Shown here piece by piece: positions 42,663-51,485 of a stretch of DNA of 64,000 bases. Source of the DNA: JBEVJC01 sp040510375 (lineage in GTDB: Bacteria; Bacteroidota; Bacteroidia; Chitinophagales; Chitinophagaceae); assembly GCA_040510375.1 (NCBI GenBank), contig JBEVJC010000012.1:124001-188000 (forward strand), read 5' to 3'. Both the position numbers and the translations under genes were made by a program. A model generated the notes under the pieces. It saw only the letters and a list, made by a program, of their open reading frames with translations. It was not told the origin of the DNA and did no database searches. Within the stretch, counting starts at the first letter, position 1. Each line of letters opens with the position of its first letter.

Positions 42663-44039
42663 ATGAACCAGTTACCTGACCTGCTGAATCAATGCCGTAA
42701 TTATTTTAACAAGGGCGAAACCCGCAGTTATGGGTGGCGGCTGAGCCGGCTTAAAAAACTAAGGACTGCATTGCTGGCACATGAGACGGCGATTTACCAG
42801 GCCCTATGGAGCGACCTGAACAAGAGCAGGGAAGAAGTATGGATAACCGAAACGGGGTTCGTACTTACTGAAATTAATCAGGCAATCCGGAGCCTGGGCG
42901 ACTGGATGAGGCCCCAACGTAAGTCAACCAACCTTCTCAACCTTCCCTCGGTGAGTAAGGTATACCGGGAGCCGCTGGGCACCGTTCTGATCATCGGACC
43001 CTGGAATTATCCACTCCAATTACTACTTACCCCGTTGGTGGGTGCGCTTGCGGCCGGCAATACCGTGGTGCTGAAACCAAGTGAGTTTGCACCTGCAACT
43101 GCGGGTGTGATGAAGTCAATCATTGCCGATGCCTTTGAACCGGCAGAAGTGTTGATCGTGGAAGGCGATGGCTCGGTGGTAGTCCCGGCAATGATGGAAG
43201 CGTTTGTATTTGACCATATATTTTACACAGGTAGTACTGCAGTGGGACGGATTGTATACCAGCTAGCTGCAAAAAACCTGGTACCCGTTACACTTGAACT
43301 TGGCGGCAAAAGTCCCTGTGTGATAGAAGCCGATGCCAATATCAATGTTGCTGCAAAACGGATCATGATGACCAAATTTTCCAATGCCGGGCAGATGTGT
43401 GTGGCACCGGATTATGTGCTGGTGCATTCGTCGGTAAAGGAAGGTTTTTTAGCAGCCTGCAAACAGGCTTTAAAAGTTTATTTTGGGGAGGATGCTTCAA
43501 AGAGTGGTGAATATGGAAGGATCATCAATGAAAAACAATTTGACCGGTTGATAAAGTACCTGCCTGGATCTTCGGTGATTCACGGTGGAAAATCTGATCG
43601 GGCAACACGTTACATTGAACCCACCCTGCTGGATGGAATTCCTGCCGGTTCTGCCTTACTGAAGGACGAGATATTTGGTCCGTTACTTCCGGTTATAACA
43701 TACAACGACCGGGAAGAGGCCAGGGAATTTATCGGACAAAACCCCAACCCGCTGGCCTTTTATGTATTCACGTCAGCTGGTCAGAATGAAAAGTACTGGA
43801 TTGACCAGGTTTCGTTCGGAGGAGGATGTGTCAACAATGCGGCACTGCATCTTACCAATCACGAATTACCGTTTGGTGGCCGTGGTTTCAGTGGAACGGG
43901 GAGGTACCATGGAAAATATTCCTTTGAAACATTCAGTCATTTAAAAGCAGTGATGAAAACACCCACCTGGTTTGATCCGGCAATGAAGTATCCACCGTTT
44001 AAAGGAAAACTAAATTTATTCCGGCGGTTGATCCGGTAG
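42663..44039 (+). CDS. Aldehyde dehydrogenase (fatty-aldehyde type)
   Basis: A 458-residue NAD(P)-dependent dehydrogenase started at MNQLPDLLNQC; an upstream TTG adds seven residues. Landmarks are IIGPWNYPLQLLLTPL, LKPSEFAPATAGV, GSTAVGR, the catalytic Glu in VTLELGGKSPCV (about 212) and the nucleophile Cys246 in FSNAGQMCVAPDYV. The absence of the usual extra N-terminal 30-40 residues and the LPFGGRGFSGTGRYHGKYSFETFSH type C-terminus fit the class 3/fatty aldehyde branch that works on medium- and long-chain or aromatic aldehydes. Probably detoxifies aldehydes; the downstream gene is a glutathione peroxidase-like protein. Confidence 0.88.
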   Translation: MNQLPDLLNQCRNYFNKGETRSYGWRLSRLKKLRTALLAHETAIYQALWSDLNKSREEVWITETGFVLTEINQAIRSLGDWMRPQRKSTNLLNLPSVSKVYREPLGTVLIIGPWNYPLQLLLTPLVGALAAGNTVVLKPSEFAPATAGVMKSIIADAFEPAEVLIVEGDGSVVVPAMMEAFVFDHIFYTGSTAVGRIVYQLAAKNLVPVTLELGGKSPCVIEADANINVAAKRIMMTKFSNAGQMCVAPDYVLVHSSVKEGFLAACKQALKVYFGEDASKSGEYGRIINEKQFDRLIKYLPGSSVIHGGKSDRATRYIEPTLLDGIPAGSALLKDEIFGPLLPVITYNDREEAREFIGQNPNPLAFYVFTSAGQNEKYWIDQVSFGGGCVNNAALHLTNHELPFGGRGFSGTGRYHGKYSFETFSHLKAVMKTPTWFDPAMKYPPFKGKLNLFRRLIR

Positions 44040-44161
44040 AGAGAATAGTCTGTGGGATTTTGCATGTTATAACTTCCCGGCATTCAGGCCGGTTGTTGGA
44101 TATTGGAATCATGCACCAGATGATGAAGTATGAGGAAAGTATAAAAATGATAAATTCATTT

Positions 44162-44767
44162 ATGAACACAAAACAAAAAATTCTTAAAGCCTTGTATCCT
44201 GTTGTTATGTTTGTAAGCAGGTTAACCGGCAAAAAAATTAAAACCATGGAGAATACATCAGGGCCCGCATCGGGAACATCTATTTATAACCTGGCCGTAC
44301 ATCTTAATAACGGGTCGGAATTAAGACTGGAAACATTGAAGGGAAAAAAACTCCTGTTGGTTAACACAGCGAGTAACTGCGGATATACCGGTCAGTATGA
44401 AGAGTTGCAGAAATTGTATGAACGTTATAAGGACCAGCTGGAAATTATCGCCTTCCCGGCAAATGATTTCAAGGAACAGGAGAAGGGAACCGATGAAGAA
44501 ATTGCGCAATTCTGTAAAGTGAATTATGGCGTTACTTTCCCGCTGGCAAAAAAAAGCACGGTGGTCCGTGCAAAAGAGCAGAATGAAATTTTTCATTGGC
44601 TGACTGCCCCGGAGCTGAATGGTTGGAATGAACAGGAACCCACCTGGAATTTTTCCAAATACCTGGTAGACGAAAATGGAATCCTTATCAAATATTTTGA
44701 TCCGGGTGTTTCCCCCTTATCAAAAGAAATAGTAGCGGCTGTTACAGAAGCAGGCACAAAGAAATAA
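44162..44767 (+). CDS. Glutathione peroxidase-family protein
   Basis: About 201 residues from MNTKQKILKALYP, although ATGs at 44147 or further upstream are also possible. A hydrophobic N-terminal segment (ILKALYPVVMFVSRL) could be a signal anchor. The thioredoxin-fold domain has the catalytic Cys in NTASNCGYTGQYEELQ, IIAFPANDFKEQEKGTDEEI (Asp where the classical Gln of FPCNQF stands, as in many bacterial members) and PTWNFSKYLVDENG with the Trp-Asn pair. These enzymes reduce hydroperoxides, in bacteria usually with thioredoxin. Follows the ALDH gene on the same strand. Confidence 0.85.
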   Translation: MNTKQKILKALYPVVMFVSRLTGKKIKTMENTSGPASGTSIYNLAVHLNNGSELRLETLKGKKLLLVNTASNCGYTGQYEELQKLYERYKDQLEIIAFPANDFKEQEKGTDEEIAQFCKVNYGVTFPLAKKSTVVRAKEQNEIFHWLTAPELNGWNEQEPTWNFSKYLVDENGILIKYFDPGVSPLSKEIVAAVTEAGTKK

Positions 44768-44778
44768 AGAGTTAACCT

Positions 44779-46602
44779 TTAATCAATCACTCCCATTTTT
44801 TTCATCAGGAAGGATGCGCTCAGCCGCGAACAAACCCCTGGCTTTAATTTATAGTCGAATACCAGTTCATCATTAATGATCTCTGATTCGAAACACTGGT
44901 TGCCGATATAACTGCTATACACCTGTTTGAGATTGGAGACAGTAAGATCGTGTGTTGCAATAATACCCGTGGCTTTCGCATTCACCAGTTTGTTGATCAG
45001 GCCGATTGTGCCATTGTGTTTATCGTTGCTGTTGGTGCCACGCAGGATCTCATCCAGGATCACGAATGTTTTTTTACCTTCTTCCAGTTCCTGCATAATC
45101 GCCTTCAGCCTTTTCAGTTCGGCGTAGAAAAATGATTCACTGTCGTGCAGTGAATCAGAGATGCGCATACTTACGTGAACGCTGTAAGGATAAAAGATAA
45201 ATTGCTGCGCACAAACATGACTACCGGCACGCGCCAATACCAGGTTGATACCAAGTGTGCGGAGGAAGGTGCTTTTACCCGACATGTTTGAACCGGTTAG
45301 TATCACGAAACGTTCTTCCCGGAATGAAATACTATTGTAGATCCGTTTGTTTTGCGCTATCAGCGGGTGGCCCATGGCCACGGTGGTGAGGTCATCAGTT
45401 GGCGTCAACTCCGGTTTACAAAAAGAAGGATTATTAAAAGAAAGGTTTGCAAAACTATTGAGTGCTTCCACTTCGCCCAGTAATCCCAGCCATTTATAGA
45501 CATTGTTTCCCTGCTCCTTTTTCCATTTCTCCAGGAAGAACAATACATGAACGTGAAATATAAACAACCCATTCAGCAGCAGGCTCACTACCAGGTTCAC
45601 AATTGTTTCCAGGTAGTTAAAAAGGGAAGCGAGTTTTTGGACGGAAGCGGAAGCCGTGCGGCCATCTGTGCGAAGATCCTGTTGTAATTTTTTTAAAAGC
45701 GGCGAATCAAAGTTTGTCTGTTCCAGTTGTACAAGCTGACCAGCATATTGCTGCAGGATTTTATTCACCGATGTAGATACGGAAAGGTGCCGGCTGATTT
45801 TTTTACCGAAGGAAAAAGTAACAAGCAGGTTAAGGGTAAAGAGTCCATAAAAATTATGTAGTGCCTGTTCGTTTTCTGTGAACAGGTAATACAAGAGGGA
45901 GCTGATGGTTGCAAGGGGGAACAGCATCAGCAACAGATACAGGGGTTTACTGGTAAATGAAGGGCCTGATTTCAGCCAGGTATCCAGTTGTTTCATTTCA
46001 CGGGTACGGGTATCCAGCAAGAGTCCCCTTGCCTGGAGATGCTGACGAAAAGTAAGTCTGGCTTTTAATTCATCAATAGCCTCCTGCCGTTCATTTATCA
46101 ATTTGGTATCAGGTGCAAGCAGGCTGTTTGCAAGCGCCTGTTTGCCGAAGCTGGTGCTGCATCTGTTCAGGTAGGGGAACAAGCCGCTTTCACCGAAGAT
46201 GTCGAGATCGTACGAATAGGCGTGATGTGGATCCGTGTATTCTTTTCCGGGGGCGTAGGGAGAGTTACCCGTTTCAAGAAACACCAGCTCGTCGAGGTTG
46301 ATCTTTACCAGTGCCTGGTAAAAACTGGTCTCGTTCTGCACCCGGTCGTACCAGCGCACCAGCAGCAGGAATGCGGCAAGCATCAGGAGTGTGAGTACGA
46401 TCAGTGCGCTGCTGCCCGTAACAAATGAACGGTAGCCCACATAAAGGAACAGGATGAAGAGTGCCAGGCGGAAGAAGCTCAGCCAGGCTGCCTGTGTTTT
46501 TAACCGTACTGCCCGGGCCTTGTAGTCGTGAACGAGGCCGGAATAAATAGTACCTGCGTTTTCATGGTTAGTGGCGATGGGTTCACTTTCAGCTATATTC
46601 AT
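44779..46602 (-). CDS. Membrane-anchored MutS-family ATPase
   Basis: A 607-residue protein. The C-terminal 200 residues are a MutS ATPase domain: Walker A TGSNMSGKST (436-445), SMRISDSLHDSESFFYAELKRLK, Walker B FVILDEILRGTNSND and the His of GIIATHDLTVSNL. The N-terminal part is not the mismatch-binding domain. Instead it has two adjacent membrane helices (about 43-60 and 66-83) and further hydrophobic pairs at about 220-240 and 255-265, plus 335-357. This layout (TM, then MutS core and ATPase without domain I) is known as a Bacteroidota MutS-related family with unknown role. It is not MutS1 or MutS2. Convergent with the peroxidase gene. Confidence 0.85.
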   Translation of the reverse strand: MNIAESEPIATNHENAGTIYSGLVHDYKARAVRLKTQAAWLSFFRLALFILFLYVGYRSFVTGSSALIVLTLLMLAAFLLLVRWYDRVQNETSFYQALVKINLDELVFLETGNSPYAPGKEYTDPHHAYSYDLDIFGESGLFPYLNRCSTSFGKQALANSLLAPDTKLINERQEAIDELKARLTFRQHLQARGLLLDTRTREMKQLDTWLKSGPSFTSKPLYLLLMLFPLATISSLLYYLFTENEQALHNFYGLFTLNLLVTFSFGKKISRHLSVSTSVNKILQQYAGQLVQLEQTNFDSPLLKKLQQDLRTDGRTASASVQKLASLFNYLETIVNLVVSLLLNGLFIFHVHVLFFLEKWKKEQGNNVYKWLGLLGEVEALNSFANLSFNNPSFCKPELTPTDDLTTVAMGHPLIAQNKRIYNSISFREERFVILTGSNMSGKSTFLRTLGINLVLARAGSHVCAQQFIFYPYSVHVSMRISDSLHDSESFFYAELKRLKAIMQELEEGKKTFVILDEILRGTNSNDKHNGTIGLINKLVNAKATGIIATHDLTVSNLKQVYSSYIGNQCFESEIINDELVFDYKLKPGVCSRLSASFLMKKMGVID

Positions 46603-46650
46603 TGTCTTTCAGATAAATTGGTGAAGTGCAACCTCTTTGTCCGATACCCC

Positions 46651-47691
46651 TTAGTCCACCGGGCATTTTTCGTGATAGTTGATCAGTTCAATCGGTGTTT
46701 TTTCAAAACTGTAACCGGCATAGTTCACCACGATCTCATCAAGTACGGCATTTATTTCTTCTTCCGTGTTGAGGGTAACCAGCCGGCCCCTGTATTCTTT
46801 GATATTGGGGAGACCCTTGAGGTAATTGGCATAATGGCGGCGCATTTCAAAAATGCCCACGATGGGTCCCTTCCATTGAACACTTTTGTGCAGGTGTTTG
46901 CGGGCAACGGCCACACGTTCGTCGATGGTTGGCGAATCAAGATGTTCGCCGGTGGCAACAAAATGTTTGATCTCGTTAAAGATCCAGGGATAACCGATGG
47001 CGGCGCGACCGATCATAATCCCGTCGACCCCATACCGGTTTTTATATTCCACTGCTTTTTCCGGTGAATCAATATCGCCATTTCCAAAAATGGGAATCTT
47101 AATCCTTGGATTATTTTTAACCTTTCCGATAAGGGTCCAGTCGGCCTCCCCTTTATACATCTGTGTACGGGTGCGGCCATGGATGGCCAGTGCCTGTATG
47201 CCAACATCCTGCAGGCGTTCTGCCACTTCTTCAATGTTTCGGGTACTGTCGTCCCAACCCAGTCTGGTTTTGACCGTAACGGGCAGGTTGGTGGCCTTTA
47301 CAACGGACGAAGTCAGCCGGACCATCAGGTCCACATCCTTCAACACACCAGCGCCTGCACCCTTCAGGGCGACTTTTTTCACCGGGCAACCGAAGTTGAT
47401 ATCAAGCAGGTCGGGATTGGTTACTTCTACGATCCTGGCAGCCATGGCCAGGCTTTCTTCATCGCCCCCGAAAATCTGGATCCCGACCGGACGTTCGTAG
47501 TCAAAAATATCCAGTTTTTTCCGGCTCTTGATCGCGTCGCGGATCAGTCCCTCGGAAGAAATAAATTCAGTATACATCAGGTCGGCCCCATTATCCTTAC
47601 ACACCGCACGAAAGGGGGGATCGCTCACATCTTCCATCGGGGCAAGCAAGAGGGGGAATTCCGGAAGTTCTATTTTACCAATCCTGACCAT
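46651..47691 (-). CDS. tRNA-dihydrouridine synthase (DusB-like)
   Basis: A 346-residue flavoenzyme that reduces uridine to dihydrouridine in tRNA. The start is the ATG giving MVRIGKIELPEFPLLLAPMEDVS; a TTG three codons upstream is less likely. Motifs: LAPMEDVSDPPFR, LDINFGCPVKKV with the catalytic Cys region KGAGAGVLKD, VTVKTRLGWDD, LAIHGRTRTQMYKG and IFGNGDIDSPEKA (FMN phosphate binding). DusB is the usual assignment for Bacteroidota homologues with these motifs. Divergent from the CPBP protease gene. Confidence 0.92.
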   Translation of the reverse strand: MVRIGKIELPEFPLLLAPMEDVSDPPFRAVCKDNGADLMYTEFISSEGLIRDAIKSRKKLDIFDYERPVGIQIFGGDEESLAMAARIVEVTNPDLLDINFGCPVKKVALKGAGAGVLKDVDLMVRLTSSVVKATNLPVTVKTRLGWDDSTRNIEEVAERLQDVGIQALAIHGRTRTQMYKGEADWTLIGKVKNNPRIKIPIFGNGDIDSPEKAVEYKNRYGVDGIMIGRAAIGYPWIFNEIKHFVATGEHLDSPTIDERVAVARKHLHKSVQWKGPIVGIFEMRRHYANYLKGLPNIKEYRGRLVTLNTEEEINAVLDEIVVNYAGYSFEKTPIELINYHEKCPVD

Positions 47692-47768
47692 AACACTCAA
47701 TAATTTGTATCACTTTTCATTCTGCTTATCTTGCAGCCTGCAAATTTACAGCATAATACCGGAAATCT

Positions 47769-48677
47769 ATGTACGACAACGATTCTAGGGGTTTTTCATA
47801 TACAGGCGGGTTTTTTATGCTGATCACTTTTGCAATAGCCGGGTTGATTTTCTCCCAGCTGCTTAGTGTACCGATCTGGTACATGCTCACGGGAAAGTCG
47901 GCAGGGGAAATCCAGGCAGCCATGCTGGACCCGCAATACAGCAATATCAGCAAACTCACCCAGGCTCTTTCGCAGGTGGGTGGTTTCCTGCTTCCGACCA
48001 TCATCACCGCATGGCTGATCCATAAAAAACCGCTGGTCCTGTTGGGTTTCCGTGGCCGCATCAGCGGGGAGCAGGTTGGCCTGACCTTCCTGATCATCAT
48101 TGCAGCACTTTTCCTGGCAGCTTCATTGTCGCTGATCACACATCTTCTCCCGATATCACCCGACCTGCAACTGCGTTTTGAAAAACTTGAAGCGGAGTAC
48201 AGCCGGCAGGTGCAGGCGATTGTCCGATTGAATTCGTTTGGCGATTTCCTGCTGGCCCTGGGTGTCATGGCCTTTATCCCGGCACTTTGTGAAGAAGCCC
48301 TGTTCCGCGGTGGCCTTCAGAACTTTTTAACCAGGGGCACCAGCAAACCCTGGATGTCGATCATCCTCGTAAGTATACTTTTCAGCCTGGCACATTGGTC
48401 GTTCTATGGGTTTCTTTCCCGTTTCGTACTTGGAATGGTGCTGGGAGCATTGTATTATTATTCGGGGCGATTATGGATTTCCATTCTCGCCCATTTCGTC
48501 AATAACGGTATTGCGCTGACCATTGTTTACATCTATACCAGGCAGGGAAAACCGGTGGCAGAAGCCATGTCGGAAGGACCGGAAAGCTTTTGGGGATTGA
48601 TGACTGTTCCTGTGCTGATCGTTTTGCTGATCCATTTCAGACGAATTTCCCACAGGGGTTTGCAACGACCGTATTGA
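47769..48677 (+). CDS. CPBP-family intramembrane metalloprotease
   Basis: A 302-residue polytopic inner-membrane protein with about seven hydrophobic helices. The CPBP (Abi, CAAX-like) motifs are present: CEEALFRGGLQNFL with E175, E176 and R180, FSLAHWSFYGFLSRFVLG, and ILAHFVNNGIAL. The family includes CAAX prenyl proteases and immunity proteins; no CAAX substrates are known in bacteria, so the role is open. The coding end runs into a degenerate 15-bp minisatellite. Confidence 0.85.
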   Translation: MYDNDSRGFSYTGGFFMLITFAIAGLIFSQLLSVPIWYMLTGKSAGEIQAAMLDPQYSNISKLTQALSQVGGFLLPTIITAWLIHKKPLVLLGFRGRISGEQVGLTFLIIIAALFLAASLSLITHLLPISPDLQLRFEKLEAEYSRQVQAIVRLNSFGDFLLALGVMAFIPALCEEALFRGGLQNFLTRGTSKPWMSIILVSILFSLAHWSFYGFLSRFVLGMVLGALYYYSGRLWISILAHFVNNGIALTIVYIYTRQGKPVAEAMSEGPESFWGLMTVPVLIVLLIHFRRISHRGLQRPY

Positions 48678-48860
48678 GGGTGGGAGCAACGGGTTTCGGG
48701 TAACGAGGCCGGGAGCAAAGGTGAAGGAGCAACGAGGTTGGGAACAACGATTAGGGAACAATGAGGTTGGAACAATAAGATCGGGAGCAATAAGATCGGG
48801 AACAATTAGGTTCGGAACAATGAGGTTGGGGGCAATCGGGTGCAATATGGTTGGGATAAA
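48678..48860 (+). repeat. Degenerate 15-bp minisatellite after the CPBP gene
   Basis: About 12-13 copies of a unit near GGGAACAATGAGGTT, 14-16 bp each and diverged by a few bases, begin right after the stop codon. The gene's last codons (ggggtttgcaacgac) already resemble the unit. On the minus strand it could be read as repeats of PNLIV or PDLIV, but this frame has no other coding features. It ends about 40 bp before the cdsA start. Confidence 0.85.
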
Positions 48861-48900
48861 TGCAACCGCGCTTTAATTTTAAAACGAGTAAATAAAATAT

Positions 48901-49821
48901 ATGGCATTTCACTGGGCAACATTTCGAACAAGGGCATTAACAGCAATACTGTTCGCCGCCATCATGTTGTTTGGATTATTAAGGAACCAGTGGACCTTCT
49001 TCCTGTTATTTTCTGTAATCCATTTTGGTTGCTGGTGGGAATATCTCCGGTTGATAGAAAAAGTCTATAAGACCCGCTTTCATTTTTATTCAAAGCTGGG
49101 GTACATGTTACTGGGTTATGGGGTGTTCCTTTGGTTTTGCGGACCGTATTATTCGTTTATGGGGTACTGGTTAAAAGGAAATTTTTCCCTTCCGTTTTCA
49201 CTAGCAGGTTTTATCATGCTGGGACTGGGGATTTTCCAGAAAGAGCGGTTATCCCTGAGATCCTTTGCTGCAGGGGCATTGGGACTTTTTTATATCTCCC
49301 TTTCATGGGGACTGATGATGGACCTGTATCAACAAAAGATTGTTATAAATTTTCCGGACAGCGTAGACCTGACGCTGACCATTTCAAAAGTATTTATCCC
49401 ATTACTGGTTATCGCTGGTATCTGGATCAATGATACAATGGCATATATCGTTGGGTCGTTTATCGGCCGGAGGCCACTTACTTCCATTTCCCCCAAAAAA
49501 ACATGGGAAGGAACAATGGGGGGGATAATTCTGTCAGTTGGATTACTTGGCTGGATTTACCTGCTGATTAACACCGGTGCAGCCCGTACTCCCATCGCCA
49601 TACTTGTAATGATTATTACACTGATCGTTTCCGTGTCCGGTACTTTTGGTGATATCCTTGAATCAAAACTCAAGAGACTGGCCGATGTTAAGGACAGCGG
49701 TAAAATAATGCCGGGGCATGGCGGTTTCCTGGATCGTTTTGACTCGCTGCTGATAGCTGTTCCCTGTGTGTGGTTGTTCCTGCATTTTTTCCTTGAGAAG
49801 ACACTCAATATATTGTTATAG
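48901..49821 (+). CDS. cdsA: Phosphatidate cytidylyltransferase
   Basis: A 306-residue integral membrane enzyme that makes CDP-diacylglycerol from CTP and phosphatidate, the branch point of phospholipid synthesis. About eight hydrophobic segments are present. The C-terminal signature is present as AYIVGSFIGRRPLTSISPKKTWEGTMGG, DSKLKRLADVKDSGKIMPGHGGFLDRFDS, with SGTFGDILESKLKR in between; metal-binding Asp residues lie in these. The neighbour psd uses a product of this pathway, so the two form a phospholipid cluster. Confidence 0.93.
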   Translation: MAFHWATFRTRALTAILFAAIMLFGLLRNQWTFFLLFSVIHFGCWWEYLRLIEKVYKTRFHFYSKLGYMLLGYGVFLWFCGPYYSFMGYWLKGNFSLPFSLAGFIMLGLGIFQKERLSLRSFAAGALGLFYISLSWGLMMDLYQQKIVINFPDSVDLTLTISKVFIPLLVIAGIWINDTMAYIVGSFIGRRPLTSISPKKTWEGTMGGIILSVGLLGWIYLLINTGAARTPIAILVMIITLIVSVSGTFGDILESKLKRLADVKDSGKIMPGHGGFLDRFDSLLIAVPCVWLFLHFFLEKTLNILL

Positions 49822-49885
49822 GAAGTGGTAATCAGGGTTTTTACGATAGCGCCATAATCAGGTCAGCAGACTCCCGATCCTTGCG

Positions 49886-49893
49886 TATATTTG
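49886..49893 (+). promoter_or_regulatory. Bacteroidota -7 element (TATATTTG)
   Basis: TAnnTTTG match 17 bp upstream of the psd ATG at 49911. It argues against the ATG at 49881, which lies upstream of the element. Confidence 0.5.
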
Positions 49894-49910
49894 CGGCTCA
49901 ATTTTTAGTT

Positions 49911-50567
49911 ATGACGATCCATAAAGAAGGAGCGAAAACGATTGCCTGGACAGTTATCCTTTTTGTTATTATCTGCCTGCTTTCCTTTTATTTCCTCAGC
50001 TTCGATTACCCATTGATCTCGGGTATTATCGTTGTAGCAGCACTCGGACTCCTGCTTTTCATCATTTCTTTTTTCCGGATTCCAAACCGCAAGCTGACAA
50101 TCAACGAGAATGCGATTGTTGCACCGGCCGACGGTACTGTAGTGGCTATCGAAGAAGTACAGGCGGATGAATACTTCACCGACCGCAGAATCCAGCTTTC
50201 TATTTTTATGAGCCCCTTGAATGTTCACGTTAACCGGAACCCGGTGAGTGGCGAAGTGGCCTACAGCAAATACCATAAAGGCAAGTACCTGGTGGCCTGG
50301 CATCCAAAATCCTCAACAGAAAACGAGCGTCATACAATTGTTTACCGGAAAAACGGGAAAGAGGTCCTTACAAAACAGATCGCAGGTGCGCTTGCGAAAC
50401 GAATTGTGAATTATCTGAAAGCCGGGCAGCCCGTTAAACAGGGTGAGGAAATGGGTTTTATAAAGTTCGGTTCAAGGGTCGACCTGTTACTGCCGCTGGA
50501 TGCGAAGATCAACGTTAAGATCGGCGACAAACCACAGGGTGGGGTGACGGTAATTGCGACCTGGTAA
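49911..50567 (+). CDS. psd: Phosphatidylserine decarboxylase (short, archaeal-type)
   Basis: A 218-residue proenzyme started at MTIHKEGAKTIAW. Two membrane helices (about 11-31 and 35-55) are followed by the catalytic domain with IVAPADGTVV (about 71), FMSPLNVHVNRNPVSGEV and the self-cleavage motif FIKFGSRVDLLLP, where Ser becomes the pyruvoyl group. It decarboxylates phosphatidylserine to phosphatidylethanolamine, the main Bacteroidota phospholipid. The tail reads GVTVIATW-stop, and three further tail-like copies follow the stop. It follows cdsA by 90 bp but has its own promoter. Confidence 0.93.
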   Translation: MTIHKEGAKTIAWTVILFVIICLLSFYFLSFDYPLISGIIVVAALGLLLFIISFFRIPNRKLTINENAIVAPADGTVVAIEEVQADEYFTDRRIQLSIFMSPLNVHVNRNPVSGEVAYSKYHKGKYLVAWHPKSSTENERHTIVYRKNGKEVLTKQIAGALAKRIVNYLKAGQPVKQGEEMGFIKFGSRVDLLLPLDAKINVKIGDKPQGGVTVIATW

Positions 50568-50698
50568 ATATATTGAACCGTTGGGTGGTGATTGCAGCGA
50601 AGTAATGCAGATGAACCATTGGGCAGGTGATGATGATTGCAGCGAAATAATGCGGATGGACCATTAGGCAGGTGACCTTGGTTGCAATATGATAACGG
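50535..50698 (+). repeat. Four-copy tandem tail repeat across the psd stop codon
   Basis: Copies start at about 50535, 50581, 50619 and 50664 (units of about 46, 38, 45 and 35 bp). Each contains a GGTGA-like segment, an att-gc core and a stop, and copies 1-3 continue to a ga-acc / ga-acc / gg-acc linker. In their best frames the tails read VTVIATW, VVIAAK, QVMMIAAK and QVTLVAI, each followed by a stop (at 50565, 50603, 50648, 50690). The last three stops are in one frame with each other, the first is not. Confidence 0.85.
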
Positions 50699-50712
50699 TT
50701 GATCTGCCCCGA

Positions 50713-51417
50713 CTAAAAAATTTCCTCCAGTTGTTTCAGGTGACTTACCATATAGGTTGGTTTCAGCGTGGTGCTGATGCCGGTATGGTTTACCAGGACC
50801 TGGTCCATCCCAGCATTGATAGCTCCCTGGATATCCACTTCCGGAGTATCTCCCAGCATGATACTGGTATCCACATCAGCCCCTGTTTTACGGAGTGCAT
50901 AATCAAAGATTTCGCGGTTGGGTTTAAGACTATTTGATCCTTCTGAAGTAATCACTTCACCAAAAAATTTATCAAGTCCCGAATTTTTCAGTTTGTTATG
51001 CTGCACTTTTTCGAAACCGTTGGTGATAAGATGCAGTTCATAATTTTTGTTCGACAGGTATTGCAGGATTTCGGTGGTATGGGGAAACAGGATATTCCGG
51101 GTTGGAAGTAGTTCAATGAACTGTGCGCTCATTTTCGTGGTGAGTTCTTCATTGGCGATCTTGAAATCCAGCAAGGCCAGCCGCATTCTTTTTAATCGCA
51201 GTTCTTCCTGTTTGATAAACCCCTTCCTGTACCGCTCCCACAGCCGTTCGTTATGTAAAAGGTAGTTCAGGTAAAACCGTTCAAAGTCATCTACACCCCT
51301 GGAACGGAGTTGCAGGTCTTCGTAGATTGTTTCAAGTGTGGTACGCGCATTTGCTTCAAAGTCCCAGAGTGTATGGTCGAGATCGAAGAAAAGGTGACGA
51401 TATTTCTTGCCGGTCAC
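50713..51417 (-). CDS. YjjG-family noncanonical pyrimidine nucleotidase (HAD)
   Basis: A 234-residue HAD phosphatase. The start codon is GTG (MTGKKYRHLFFDLDHTLW). Catalytic Asp residues D12 and D14 are in FFDLDHTLWD; motif II Thr/Ser is in LHLITNGFEKVQ; motif III Lys in LKPNREIF; motif IV in MLGDTPEVDI. E. coli YjjG dephosphorylates noncanonical pyrimidine nucleotides such as 5-fluoro-dUMP. The family assignment is strong; the substrate is inferred. The 3' end abuts the psd tail repeats. Confidence 0.9.
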   Translation of the reverse strand: MTGKKYRHLFFDLDHTLWDFEANARTTLETIYEDLQLRSRGVDDFERFYLNYLLHNERLWERYRKGFIKQEELRLKRMRLALLDFKIANEELTTKMSAQFIELLPTRNILFPHTTEILQYLSNKNYELHLITNGFEKVQHNKLKNSGLDKFFGEVITSEGSNSLKPNREIFDYALRKTGADVDTSIMLGDTPEVDIQGAINAGMDQVLVNHTGISTTLKPTYMVSHLKQLEEIF

Positions 51418-51485
51418 AGATTACAGATTTCGTGATGATGGGGTATCTGATTAATTTGCAATCTACACTCTATAATCTGGATTAT

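Noticed and set aside
46997..47703. Two long plus-strand frames (167 and 174 residues)
   Set aside because: They are antisense to the tRNA-dihydrouridine synthase gene and have no recognisable features.
48471..48845. Minus-strand open frame with repeated PNLIV/PDLIV pentapeptides
   Set aside because: It is produced by the 15-bp minisatellite read on the other strand and runs antisense into the CPBP gene; no start site, signal or family supports it.
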